The translations under genes were made by a program, and so were the position numbers. From Aaosphaeria pasadenensis (Eukaryota > Ascomycota > Dothideomycetes > Pleosporales), in the NCBI GenBank assembly GCA_022813625.1, contig JAKLMB010000019.1:496001-560000 (forward strand): DNA of 64,000 nucleotides. The letters run 5' to 3'. Positions 42,080-52,339 of the stretch are shown here, one piece after another. Position 1 is the stretch's first letter; every line of letters starts with the position of its first letter. The notes beneath the pieces are model-generated. The model saw nothing but the letters and a program-made list of their open reading frames with translations. It was not told the origin of the DNA and did not search any database.

Positions 42080-43177
42080 CTATAATGCGGGAAGCGACTC
42101 ACCGACGCCCTTCTGCTGCGCCAAGTTGACCAATGCTTCACCAATGGCCAGATCCATTACACCCATTCCAACACTCTTATAAATGACGAATCCATTCGTC
42201 AACCAGCTGTCCAATGCTGGATCCTGGGCCTCTTTATTCTTCTGAATGTGTAACAACTCGCCAATCTCTAAGATATTCTCTGAAGGTATCTTTCCTTGAA
42301 TAATCTCACCAGCTTCCTGGAAGGCACCCTCCTTGGTATCCACTACTATGACACCCCCGGAGCCTCCCTTGGGATGACAACCGGTTTTGGATATCACGAC
42401 ATTTTGGAACAGTCCAGGGTCTAGTTCCTTCATCTCCGGCTTATAAGAGCCGATTGCTCCTATGTATGGTCCCTCGCCTCGTTCCACGGCTTGATCAAGG
42501 TATGATGCTGGGAATAACGGCGAGGTAGCAGGCGTAGTGCAGAATATGACATCCGCCGCTCCTACGAGCTCTTTCAGGCTCCTGTCATACCCCTGATCAG
42601 AAGCATTCAAAGCCGCAAGGCTAACTCCCACCTCCGAAGTGAAGGGCCTCAACTGCTCAACGAGCTCTTCTGACCGTTGCGCGGAACGGTTTACAACGGT
42701 CATGCTCTTGACATCGGAACCGCGAAGTAGAAGCGCCAACCTAGCGTGCCAAAATGCCTGTTTGCCGGCACCGAAGACAACCACATTACTCACGCGTTCT
42801 CGTCGCGGGAGTAATGACATGGAGCCTAGGGCTGTACGGAATCCTGTAACCTCCGAGGCATTCAGAATCCCTCTCGGATTTCCTTCCGTGTCGCAAAGTA
42901 CTAAGACACCAGCTAGAGTTTTGCCTTTAGATGTAGCTGGCGGAATGCCAATGATCTTAGAGCCAACAGATGTGCTTGAAGTTGCGGGCATGAAAAGAGT
43001 TGTGGATCCATCCGGTCGTGTTACAGATGCTCGATGTGGCTGATAGGCAGCTTCGTTGTTGACAGAGTATTCGACAAATGTCCTATTCAATGTGCTCTGA
43101 ATGGTGAGGACGTCGGTACGGGTCAGGCCAGAGAGCAGTGATTTGACCGCCGTGTTGGAGATAACCGAAAAACTCAT
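42080..43177 (-). CDS. Ornithine cyclodeaminase / mu-crystallin family NAD(P)-dependent enzyme
   Basis: Single exon, 365 residues from MSFSVISNTAVKSLLSGL; the frame stays open upstream only with a TTG start. Visible: a substrate-domain block with RTALGSMSLLPRRE, the Rossmann motif VVVFGAGKQAFWHARLAL (near 135-152), NRSAQRSEELVEQL at the nucleotide-binding strand 2, ADVIFCTTPATSPLF, and GAIGSYKPEMKELD. These define the family that includes ornithine cyclodeaminase, L-alanine dehydrogenase, ketimine reductase and several biosynthetic imine reductases. Fungal members are often assigned to proline formation, but the true substrate cannot be read from the sequence. Cytosolic, no targeting signal. 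Confidence 0.88.
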   Translation of the reverse strand: MSFSVISNTAVKSLLSGLTRTDVLTIQSTLNRTFVEYSVNNEAAYQPHRASVTRPDGSTTLFMPATSSTSVGSKIIGIPPATSKGKTLAGVLVLCDTEGNPRGILNASEVTGFRTALGSMSLLPRRERVSNVVVFGAGKQAFWHARLALLLRGSDVKSMTVVNRSAQRSEELVEQLRPFTSEVGVSLAALNASDQGYDRSLKELVGAADVIFCTTPATSPLFPASYLDQAVERGEGPYIGAIGSYKPEMKELDPGLFQNVVISKTGCHPKGGSGGVIVVDTKEGAFQEAGEIIQGKIPSENILEIGELLHIQKNKEAQDPALDSWLTNGFVIYKSVGMGVMDLAIGEALVNLAQQKGVGESLPAL

Positions 43178-43713
43178 GTTAACGTCCACAGGGATTCCTC
43201 TTTTTGTATTAGGTTTTTGTCCCCAAATTCTGCTTGGTGGCTGTTGCGCAATGAGGTGTCTGACGTACAAACACTACTATACCCTTTCCGATAATGCAGC
43301 CTGCGATAGATTCCGTAGAGCGTTCGAATGTGAGCGTATATATAGCCTGGAAGAACTTGCTCGTTCGGTGAACAGCAATAGGCTCTTGCTCCGAAAAGCG
43401 GTATTGTTATCCGACGGGATCTGATAAGTATCATACAGAGTTGAACGTAAGCTTGCCTGCACCTTTTGATGCTAGGCCTTCCGACATCGCGCAAAACTAA
43501 GGCCGATGGTAGGCGGTCCCGTTCTCTGCCTATGTATGTATTCATTCAACAGTGCTAAGCTCGTGACCTGTTTCAATTGAGAGTGGCATACAGACTTCCA
43601 TATTCATAAATTATTACACGTGTATTGTTCTTTCTTATGGGTATGCTCAGCGGGGAGAAAAACATATCTCAACGCCATCAATTTGCGCCTATACCAGTCC
43701 GGTGGTATCACGT
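43178..43713. other. Intergenic, cyclodeaminase promoter
   Basis: Between the POL3 stop and the cyclodeaminase start on the same strand; no gene seen. Confidence 0.55.
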
Positions 43714-46700
43714 TTACCAAAGCGCTGCGTCCTTGTCAAACCTCACCAGCTCCTTCCCGGCATCCTCAACATCCTTCCTTGCTTTCATTCGCATGTAGAA
43801 GATTGGACAATCTCTACTCGAGCAAATTACCTCACAGTGGATGCTGCCTTGACACCTTTGACACTGTGTCCACAATCTGGCGAACCGCACTTCAAGCTCA
43901 CTGACTTTCGTCAACGTCTTTTGGTAAAGCTCCCCAATACGTGGTCTGCAGTTCTCACAAACAGCGCCGTCCTTCTCGGTCGCATTGACCAGGGGTTTCT
44001 TGCAACCCATGCATGTCTGCGTTTTCTTTGCGAATTTCATCAGACCACCCATCGTCGGTGCAGCTACTGAGATAGAACGTGTGTGTTCGCCAGTAAGCAG
44101 CTGATTTGCTTTTTTTTCACCCAAGATGGGTTCGAAGATGCGTCCTAGCGGTTTTGCCAATTGATTGTCAAGGTAATACCGGGTGTCGATTGGGATGTTG
44201 TTCTCCAATACATATATGGGATCTTCGGACTTCTCGTAATTTTTGGCGCCACTGGCACCCTTCACCATGACGTATGCCACACGGTCTCCGAGGGCAGGAG
44301 CAGAGCCTGCATCGCGTTTCTTCATACGTTCAGCGAGCTCTACATGAGCCTGTTTGGCAGTGTATCCACCGTTGCCCTCCTTGTCTTCCTGCTTTGTAAG
44401 GGCTTTGGTGATCACAAGGTTGGACATATCAATCTTGTTTTGAAGCAGATCCGATATTGTGTCTTTGACGAACCTGGCGCTACTTAGCGAAATCATCACA
44501 TGGAACGACTCTGTTACTTACTCTTGAGCCCCTTCCCTATCTCTCTCGATAAGTAGCATGCGAAGGCATGTTTCAATGACAGATTGCACAAGGCGGCAAT
44601 TGTCACGGCGAACGGTCTCGATGCCCTTGGTGTCCATCTTGTCCCACTTGTTGGGGTTGGTGTAGTATAGTCCAGCGTAACGTTTCTTGTTAATGAGTAG
44701 ATAGGGGAAGTAAACCTTCTCGAATTCGAGCTTGATAGGTTTGATGAACTTCGAAGAGACGTAATCGGCTGCTTCTTGGCCAAGCTCCATAGCTTTTGCT
44801 AGCTCTGTGGTGCCGAATTTGACCATCACAGAATCCGTATCACCATAGATTACTTCTGCGTCATGCTCGTATCCATTTGCAATCGTGTACTTCGCTTCAA
44901 CTTCATGCTTGGTCTTCTCGATCATTTGACGCCCGTAACTAGTAGTGCTACTGGCAATGGCAAGGCACGGCAGTTTTCCCACCGTAGCACCCGTGAGACC
45001 ATATACTGAATTTGCACTAATCTTCAAAGCCAACTGACGACCATTCAGGATAGCTTTGCGAAAAGGATTGGTCTCGACAGCCATTTCTTTCTTTGCCCTC
45101 TTTCGAGCGCCCAAAAGCTCCTCCAGAATTTGAGAAAGGAGGCCTTTTCGAACTTTGGTCGTGCAAAAGGCATCGCCATGGGGTGTAACGATGTAATCTT
45201 CATCCTTGATCATCTTGTGGCTGTCAATCATCTGCTTATTAAGGAGCGTGGTGTAGCAAAGATTGTGCGCTTGCATGATACTGGGATATAGAGAAGCAAA
45301 ATCAAGGGTTGCTACAGGGCAGTCGTAGTACCCTCGTTTGGGCTCAATGACAGTGGCGCCCTCATATTGATCACCGTCTCCTGCACCAGCCGGGTTGCTG
45401 AGATCTGGGACGACAAGAGATTGTTCCAAGCATTTACGGAAGAGCTGGCTCAGAAACTTGACTTGTTGGCCGCGAGAAAGTAGCAGATTGAAGGGAACCC
45501 CCGTGACTCTTGCCATCTCTGTAAGGTTGACCAAACTCATCAGTTTATCCAGAAGACGCTGTGGAAGATATGCGTCTTTCAAGCAATAGACCGCCAGTCT
45601 TCGTCGGGAATTGGCATCACCGTTATACAGCTCGGTGATCATGCTGTGGTGGACGTCTTCCTTTTGCTCTTTTAAGAAATGAGCACAGACAGCGTTGAGG
45701 GTATAACTCCTCAATTGGTAATCGCGCTGGACGACTTGAAGTAGATCGAGCTGTATACGTCCGTTGGTATTTGTCGATTTAGTATCTCGATTGCCCATTT
45801 GTTTACTGCTGAAGTTGGTGGACTCAGCGCGGGACTGCACATTTCTGAGTCGTGTTAGGAACGGAAATTTGCCTGCCTTCAGGTGTTTCGCGCGATCCAA
45901 TAGGTAGGGGAAATCGAAATTCGAAATATTGTAGCCAATGATGACATCTGGATCAACTTCTTCAACAAAGTCGCGCCATTTGAGAAGCATTTGGTCCTCC
46001 CGGTCGAACGAAAAGATTTGCGTTGCCACAATCTGGCTGCATGTATCCATACAGAAAACATTTCGAACGAATGGCTTGTCTTCTCCGTATCTCGTAACAA
46101 TGCTGGCAATTTGAATGACTGGGTCGACGTCCGCCTCTGGAAAGATACCTTTACGGCCAGCGCATTCAATATCGAACGAAAGCACACGGAGAGGTGCCAT
46201 CTTAGCCCACTCTCCCTCTGCGGAATGGGCAATCAGGTCGGCATAATGTATTTGAGCTTCGATCTGGCAGTTGGAATGACGTTCGCGGGGATTTATCAAT
46301 TTGTATTTTCCAGCCGGAGCTTCGACCCATGACATGCCCGATATGTGCGTATCAATCATGAACCGTAGCACGTACTGAATGTTATCGAATGTCAGTAGTT
46401 TTCCGTCTGGCGATTTCCACATAGATTTCCAGTTCGCACCACCGTCTTGTACTAATCTTCGCACACGAGCAATGTATCTGGGGTCGGTGACTGAAATCTT
46501 GAGGTATGGGCTCTTCTGGTTTCCTTGGAAGCCAAACATGTTCTCTTTCATTGTCATTTGTACCGAATGTATGATAGCGGAATGGACGTTGCCGGTTTTC
46601 TGGGCCTCGTGCTCGAGAAATATTTTGAAGGCATCGCAATCCGATTTCTGGAAGTTGAGGGGGGCTTGAACGTAGAAATAGTGTAGAAAGTGGGTAACGT

Positions 46701-47162
46701 GAAGGAGGACAGAATGACCAGCCTAAATGGTAAATACGTTAGCTGATGCAATCACACCCCAGAAATTTCCAGAGATCCTACCTCTGTGATGCCAAAGAGC
46801 TTGACTGTAGCCTTGCCACCGTTTAGCACACCTTCCTCGGCATCGATCTGCTGGAAACAGATGTTTTGTGCAAGCGCATCCACCTCATCGAGATGGGGTC
46901 TTCCCCATTGCTGATCCTTTTCGGTACTGTTCTCTTTCAGGGTTTCCATGCTTTGTGTCAACTTCTCCAAAACCTCCTCCTCGAACTTGCTCTTTGGCTG
47001 ACTTGAATTGAACGAGCCATTGACGCTCTTGATTAGAGGGCGTCCATTTTGATGTGTGGTACTATCAAGTTTCAATTTCTTCGCAGAACGAGGAGATTGA
47101 ATGCTGTTACGTGCATTCGTGCTCTCCGTGAGCACACGCTTCACGGGCGTTGCGGATGGCAT
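43714..47162 (-). CDS. POL3: DNA polymerase delta catalytic subunit
   Basis: Lagging-strand replicative polymerase. Three exons (46782-47162, 44522-46722, 43714-44473), 1113 residues, as usual for Pol3. The ATG at 47162 (MPSATPVKRVL) is chosen; the frame extends three codons only with TTG. Seen in order: basic nuclear N-terminus, exonuclease motif I SFDIECAGRKG (D311, E313), YNISNFDFPYLL (ExoII), YCLKDAYLP (ExoIII), polymerase motif A DFASLYPSIM (D601), motif B KISANSVYGLTG, motif C YGDTDSVMV (D755, D757), and the C-terminal CysA (C-x2-C...C-x2-C) and CysB cysteines that hold zinc and an iron-sulfur cluster. All catalytic residues are intact, so it should be proofreading-competent. Confidence 0.97.
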
Positions 47163-48089
47163 GGGGGGCAACCGGCTGGGGGAGACTGGTCGAAGGGAGT
47201 AAAAGAAACGCTAGGTCACTGCTACTTCGCCTCTTGGATACCAGCGTTGGGAGAGTGGCAATAGGAGAAAGGTTTGTTGTTGCAACAGTGATGAGAGCTG
47301 CAGGGAGATCAAGAGATCAAAGTGACAGAAGTAATTGTGTTAGTCGCGTCCACGACGCGCACCCTGGTCTGGCACGTCTAGGTATACCTTTCACGTGTAA
47401 TATGGTCTGTGCTTTCAATCAGCTTTCCATTTTGAGCCTAATATTTCCCAGCCAATCACAGCCGTCTCAAATCTCAAGTCTCAGAACGAACGGGTTGTTT
47501 TTTTTTATAAGAGTAGAGAATAGAGCAGATGCCGTCTGCTTAGAGGTCGCTCCAAATCAATCATTATTGGTGCGACAGTGTAGGTACACATGGTAGGCCT
47601 TTGCCCTGCAGGTATCTGCATGTATCCTGCCTTTATTCCAAGAGCTGCTGACCGTGTCTCCGATAATTAGGTAGACGGGGAGAGATTTGTCTTCTTTTCT
47701 TTGGGAATACAACTCAACAATACGGGGAACTCCGTACGGAGTACTCGATGACTATGTGCGTTATGTAGAGATTGGCGGGGATTTGGGTTTGTAGAGTAAT
47801 TTAGGTACACAAGATAACCAAACCTGTCATCCGGCCTGCCTAATCCGATCGGGTCAACCCCGATATCGTCAAGTGCGGGGCCATACGATAACAAGTACCT
47901 ACCTAGGTACTTATTACCTACAAACATACCTATAACTACCTAGGTACGGAGGTATTCCCTACTGATTACCATACATAAGATACTACAGCTAGGTACCTCC
48001 TACTTTGACACAAATCACCACTTTGGCCTTTTCAACTACACTGCTCGTTCCAATAACAAGTTGCTGTTGCAATCCAATCCAAGCCCAGT
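47163..48089. promoter_or_regulatory. Divergent region POL3 / ACMSD-like gene with palindromic motifs
   Basis: No gene seen. The POL3-proximal half has CGCG-rich sequence but no exact ACGCGT. The other half holds a 14-bp palindrome ACTCCGTACGGAGT (47729-47742) and two copies of ACCTAGGT (47901-47908, 47938-47945) plus a related CTAGGTACCT (47989-47998), about 90-190 bp before the next start codon. Confidence 0.5.
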
Positions 48090-49230
48090 ATGACAGTTGT
48101 TGACATCCATACTCATGTCTACCCTCCAACTTTCATGGAGCTCCTCCGCTCACGAACGACCGTACCTTATGTGAGAACATTTCCAGACGCCCCAGATTCC
48201 TCGCGTTTGATTATACTCCCGGGTGAGGATGATCCCTCTACTCCTTCAACCTCAAGAGGCCGCCCCATTGGCCCTGAATATTACGATATTGCTCAAAAGA
48301 TAGCATTCATGGATGCCCATAATATTGACATATCCGTTATCTCGCTTGCAAATCCTTGGCTCGATTTCCTACCTGCAGAAGAAGCGGGCGCTGCCGCCAG
48401 GCGAATCAATGATGATGTCGACAGCATATGTGCTCAGCACCCTGGACGGCTATATGCCTTTGGAACCCTCCCTCTTTCCGCACCGGCTGAGGTTGTCGTT
48501 GAAGAAATTGAGCGACTGTCTAAATTGAAGTACATTCGGGGTGTAATCATAGGAACTTCAGGCTTGGGAAATGGATTAGATGACCCGGCTCTGGACCCAA
48601 TCTATGCTGCACTCGAGAAATACGAACAAGTCATTTTTCTCCACCCTCATTACGGTCTCCCCGCGTCGGTTTATGGGCCTAGAGCCAATGAGTACGGCCA
48701 TGTTCTACCTTTGGCATTAGGTTTTCCTTTGGAGACAACCATTGCTGTCACGAGGATGCTGTTGAGCGGCGTCTGGGATCGTTTTCACAACTTGAATGTC
48801 TTGCTTGCTCATTCTGGGGGTACGCTGCCGTTCTTGGCTGGAAGAATCGAAAGTTGCATTAAGCACGACGGTCATTTGAAGAATCACGGGAAGACAGAGG
48901 GCAGGCGCACTGTTTGGGACATCTTAAAATCCAATATCTATCTTGATGCTGTGATCTACTCAGAAGTTGGCCTAGGGGCAGCTATTCAGGCATCCGGATC
49001 TGATAGACTGATGTTTGGTGAGTATGAATAATTACAGGTGATTTTTGTTTGCTGTTCTGACAATCGCAGGTACCGACCACCCTTTCTTTCCCCCTCTTGA
49101 GGAGGATGTCACAGAGTGGCATAGTGTCAATGCAAATTACGCTGCAATCTCGGCTTCTTTCGCAGACAGCCCTACAGGAGAACAAGATGTGTTAGGCAAC
49201 AACGCAGTTCGGATCCTTAAGCTGGCGTGA
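48090..49230 (+). CDS. ACMSD-like metal-dependent amidohydrolase/decarboxylase
   Basis: Two exons (48090-49017 and 49070-49230), 362 residues. It belongs to the amidohydrolase-2 group that includes 2-amino-3-carboxymuconate-6-semialdehyde decarboxylase. Metal-site motifs are visible: DIHTHVYPP at the N-terminus (the H-x-H), FLHPHYGLP (His in the barrel), LLAHSGGTLPFLAGR, and GTDHPFFPP, in which the catalytic Asp is created by splicing of exons 1 and 2. A zinc TIM barrel without secretion signal. In the kynurenine route ACMSD diverts tryptophan carbon from NAD synthesis; related fungal enzymes decarboxylate other aromatic acids, so the substrate is open. Confidence 0.88.
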
Positions 49231-49510
49231 CGCGACTTCAGGCCGAAACAGCGAAACTCTCCAGCATATCAGAAACAGTTAGGTTGAAAATATATTGCCA
49301 ATTGAGCCGAGTTGTCTGGGTTGTCTGGCGGATCATGATAGAGTCGTAAATATCACCATCCTACCTAAAACAGCTAGCGCAGGCTATTCCCAAGCCGCAC
49401 CCTATTCTTCAATGCACTGATCACTCCAAGTCGTTCATACAAAAGGCCTCAAATATATGAAGTAAACAAAAAGCCTATGTGACTCTTTCGTTCTTATAAT
49501 ACCTTCGAAA

Positions 49511-50521
49511 ATGTTGACGGCTTGCGCCTTACTCGACCTCCCTCTGGATGTCTTCATTCTGGTCTGGGAACTCCTACCCCTTTATGCTCAAGTGAGTCTG
49601 GCATTGACCTGCCGTCCTCTATATACAACATACGGTCCCGCCGCGTTGTCGCAACTGAAGGAGACGAACGAGTCAAGTCTGGCACAGAAAATGTATTTTC
49701 TACGCCGTTTGAAGAAAGACGTCAATGATGGCTCCCTCCTGATATGTGGTGGCTGCATGAAGCTACACTCCGTACAGCTTGACGAATCCGACGGTGTTTA
49801 TTCTACCAACGGAATCAAAACAGCAGATTGTGTGGCGCGAATAACTGGTATTCCCCATTGCAACTCTTCTTTTGCTAGAGCACTTCGGGATGTCCAGACC
49901 CGGCTCCAGGACGAACGCGACCTAGGACCATCATATTTCTCAGGGAAACACAAATCCTTCACAGAAATTCACTATCAAATTACGGTTGATGTTGGACGAG
50001 AGGGTCTTTATATGCTCACGCAATACGATGTTCAAAAAAATACACCAGGAAAATCACATCGGCGCTCCGAAATTAGAGGACCAGGATACATAGCAGACGT
50101 GGCAGAACTATATCGTACAACCAACATGGACCTCTGCCCCCACCTTTGGTTCGGGGACGACTTTATACCTGGTGATGGAACAATGAACGATCAGCTTGAA
50201 TGCTGCATTGATGATTTTTATCGATCGTGGCCCATCGAACGTGACGGACGGCCTTCATACACAGGGAAGAATTTCGTAGAGTTCTACTGCGAAATATGTC
50301 ACGTTGATATCAAAACGAAACACTGGACAACAAGTAGTCTGACCCTTTGGGTCTGGCAATACTTTGACTTTCACCGACTGGAAGCGTCGGAAAGGCCTGC
50401 GAGAACTACAATACCTCAGCACAACTCCGTATTGCTTGAATCTGAAAGCAATACAAGTACACGTCAAACAAAGCATGCGTGGGACCGAATGTTATCATGG
50501 TGGCGCAGAAGGACTTCATGA
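49511..50521 (+). CDS. F-box-like protein, unknown target
   Basis: Single exon, 336 residues. Residues 8-45 (LLDLPLDVFILVWELLPLYAQVSLALTCRPLY) read as an F-box: L-P-x-D-V, hydrophobic spacing and the L-x-L-T-C-R-x-L-Y end typical of fungal versions. A Cys pair (CGGCMKLH, about 78-85) and a second (FYCEICHVDI, near 257-266) may bind a metal, as in many short fungal F-box proteins of this type. The C-terminus has a Trp/Arg-rich ending. Predicted to link an unknown substrate to an SCF ubiquitin ligase; the target is not inferable. Confidence 0.7.
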   Translation: MLTACALLDLPLDVFILVWELLPLYAQVSLALTCRPLYTTYGPAALSQLKETNESSLAQKMYFLRRLKKDVNDGSLLICGGCMKLHSVQLDESDGVYSTNGIKTADCVARITGIPHCNSSFARALRDVQTRLQDERDLGPSYFSGKHKSFTEIHYQITVDVGREGLYMLTQYDVQKNTPGKSHRRSEIRGPGYIADVAELYRTTNMDLCPHLWFGDDFIPGDGTMNDQLECCIDDFYRSWPIERDGRPSYTGKNFVEFYCEICHVDIKTKHWTTSSLTLWVWQYFDFHRLEASERPARTTIPQHNSVLLESESNTSTRQTKHAWDRMLSWWRRRTS

Positions 50522-51619
50522 GGATCGGCGGCGATTCCACACGAGATCCATCAGTGAGCATTCACACATGTTTAGAGTGTGATATGTTAATAGTCCCACT
50601 CTATGTACCCGAAAAACACCATACACTTAGTATGTACTCAATTTTCTCGGATTCCACGAAGGTTGATGACACTCAATGTTATATTGGATTTCTTCCAGCG
50701 CTTTCTGACTGCTGATTTTCTACGGCCTTCTATATGAACGGACATCAAGGTGCCAGTAGACCTTCTTTGGCACTGTGTATGCCTATCTATCGTCGCCACC
50801 ATAAATGTACGGAGCATTTGCATAAAACGCCCCTGGGACATACTCTAATCTTCAAGGTCTCACGATAGAGGCGAATTCACGATGATCGATATAGAGTGGA
50901 TAATTACAACGCGCTGTCGTTGTCAGAATAACGCCTTGATTAAATAAACTCTGACTGATTGATTAAGTGAACCTTATTGTATTTAGATCGTGAAGCTTTA
51001 GTAACACCAGAATCAAGCACTTTATGGTCTTTTATCACCCTATGTGCCCACCAGCGGAAATCGCGTATGTCCTGGGGGTAATGACACTTTACTAGCGACA
51101 AAAGGGATGTGTTTATTTATATCCATGGTACATTTCCTAGTGCACGATTATTAGACTCACGACTAGATGCTTGATGAAGGTGTCATAATACCTAAATGCA
51201 TTTACCTGCCATATCCATCCGGAAAATGTCTTCAAAAATTGTACGTTTTAACTAATCATAGATCCCTAGTCATTCTGCGCTATAGAGGAGTGTATAGGAC
51301 CTGAGTGGGGGTGATCAAAGGGCCAGCAAGCACGATGACGTTCGCTTGTGCTTCCCCGCAAAGTTAAACGTCAGCCCCAATGATTCATCATCTAGCCATC
51401 TAATATAACTGACGAACGTATTCATATATTCCTACTTTGGGTTTATATTTGCTGCCGAGACTTATCCTAATAACTCATCTCTCTTCCCATTATTTGGCTC
51501 ACTCAGCATCGTACCCGTCTCTGCAATGTCTAGTTCAGCTGAGTATGGCCGACGTCTGCTTGACGCCCACTTGAGGTCTCTAACCATGTAGCAGTCTCGT
51601 TCAGTTAGCTCAGAAGATC
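50522..51619. other. Intergenic, AT-rich
   Basis: No gene or recognisable repeat seen. Confidence 0.5.
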
Positions 51620-52339
51620 ATGTCTGAGGGGCCTTTTCGGCAATCATCTACACCACGTCGAGTACGCGGTCTTTTCAATGGCAAATTTGTTTTCGATACT
51701 GTAAACGCAGTTCACGTCTGGGAACATCCATACTACCCCCAATACTACGTGCCCATCGCAAGTTTCACACCAAGTGCATCCCTTGAAAGAACAGCACCTA
51801 TCGATGGTTCCAATGAAAACGGTACAGCGCACCTAGGAAGACTTGCGGTGGGAGACCGGAGCACCGATCGAATCGTCATCTTCAACACTGAAACCTTGCA
51901 CGAGCTAGTCAAAGTCGACTTCAATGCAATAGATCAATGGTTTGAAGAGGATGTACGTATCTACACGCATCCAAAGGACCCTTTCAAACGTATTGATATA
52001 TTGAACTCATCGCGGCGAATCAAGGTCTCACTCGAAGGTGTGACCTTGGCCGATTGTCCAAATCCTCTTTTCCTTCTTGAGACGTCGCTCAGGCCGCGAT
52101 ATTACCTATCGCCTACCAGTGTGATGTGGGTGTATCTCACAAAGAGCGAGACTGAGACCTATTGCCCATACAAAGGAAAGGCCAATTATTACAATGTGAA
52201 TATCAAAGGAAAAGTTTACAAGGATCTCGTGTGGTATTATACATACCCGACGGCCGAAAGCGTAACTATAGCTGGTCATCTATGTTTCTATAATGAGAAA
52301 GTAGATATATATGTGGCAGGTGTGCAAGAACAAAGATGA
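51620..52339 (+). CDS. Protein with two DUF427 domains
   Basis: Single exon, 239 residues. The N-terminal part (about 13-125) has RVRGLFNGKFVFDTVNAVHVWEHPYYPQYYVP, and the C-terminal part (about 146-235) has ETSLRPRYYLSP, TETYCPYKGKANYYNV and the DLVWYYTYPTAESVTIAGHLCFYNEKVD ending. Both patterns are those of the small beta-rich DUF427 family (also called NTP_transf_9), arranged in tandem as in many fungi. The second copy has the usual conserved Cys-Pro-x-Lys-Gly; the first lacks it. Function of the family is unknown. Its neighbours give no hint. Confidence 0.82.
   Translation: MSEGPFRQSSTPRRVRGLFNGKFVFDTVNAVHVWEHPYYPQYYVPIASFTPSASLERTAPIDGSNENGTAHLGRLAVGDRSTDRIVIFNTETLHELVKVDFNAIDQWFEEDVRIYTHPKDPFKRIDILNSSRRIKVSLEGVTLADCPNPLFLLETSLRPRYYLSPTSVMWVYLTKSETETYCPYKGKANYYNVNIKGKVYKDLVWYYTYPTAESVTIAGHLCFYNEKVDIYVAGVQEQR

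Noticed and set aside
42080..43270. Longer start for the ornithine cyclodeaminase-family protein
   Set aside because: The extension begins at TTG; the ATG at 43177 matches the family N-terminus.
35893..47162. Run of minus-strand enzyme genes as a biosynthetic cluster
   Set aside because: Glycosyltransferase, E2, heme-oxygenase-like, cyclodeaminase and POL3 have no common pathway and no core synthase is present; same-strand order is taken as chance.
46752..47171. Start of POL3 at 47171
   Set aside because: That codon is TTG; the first ATG is at 47162.
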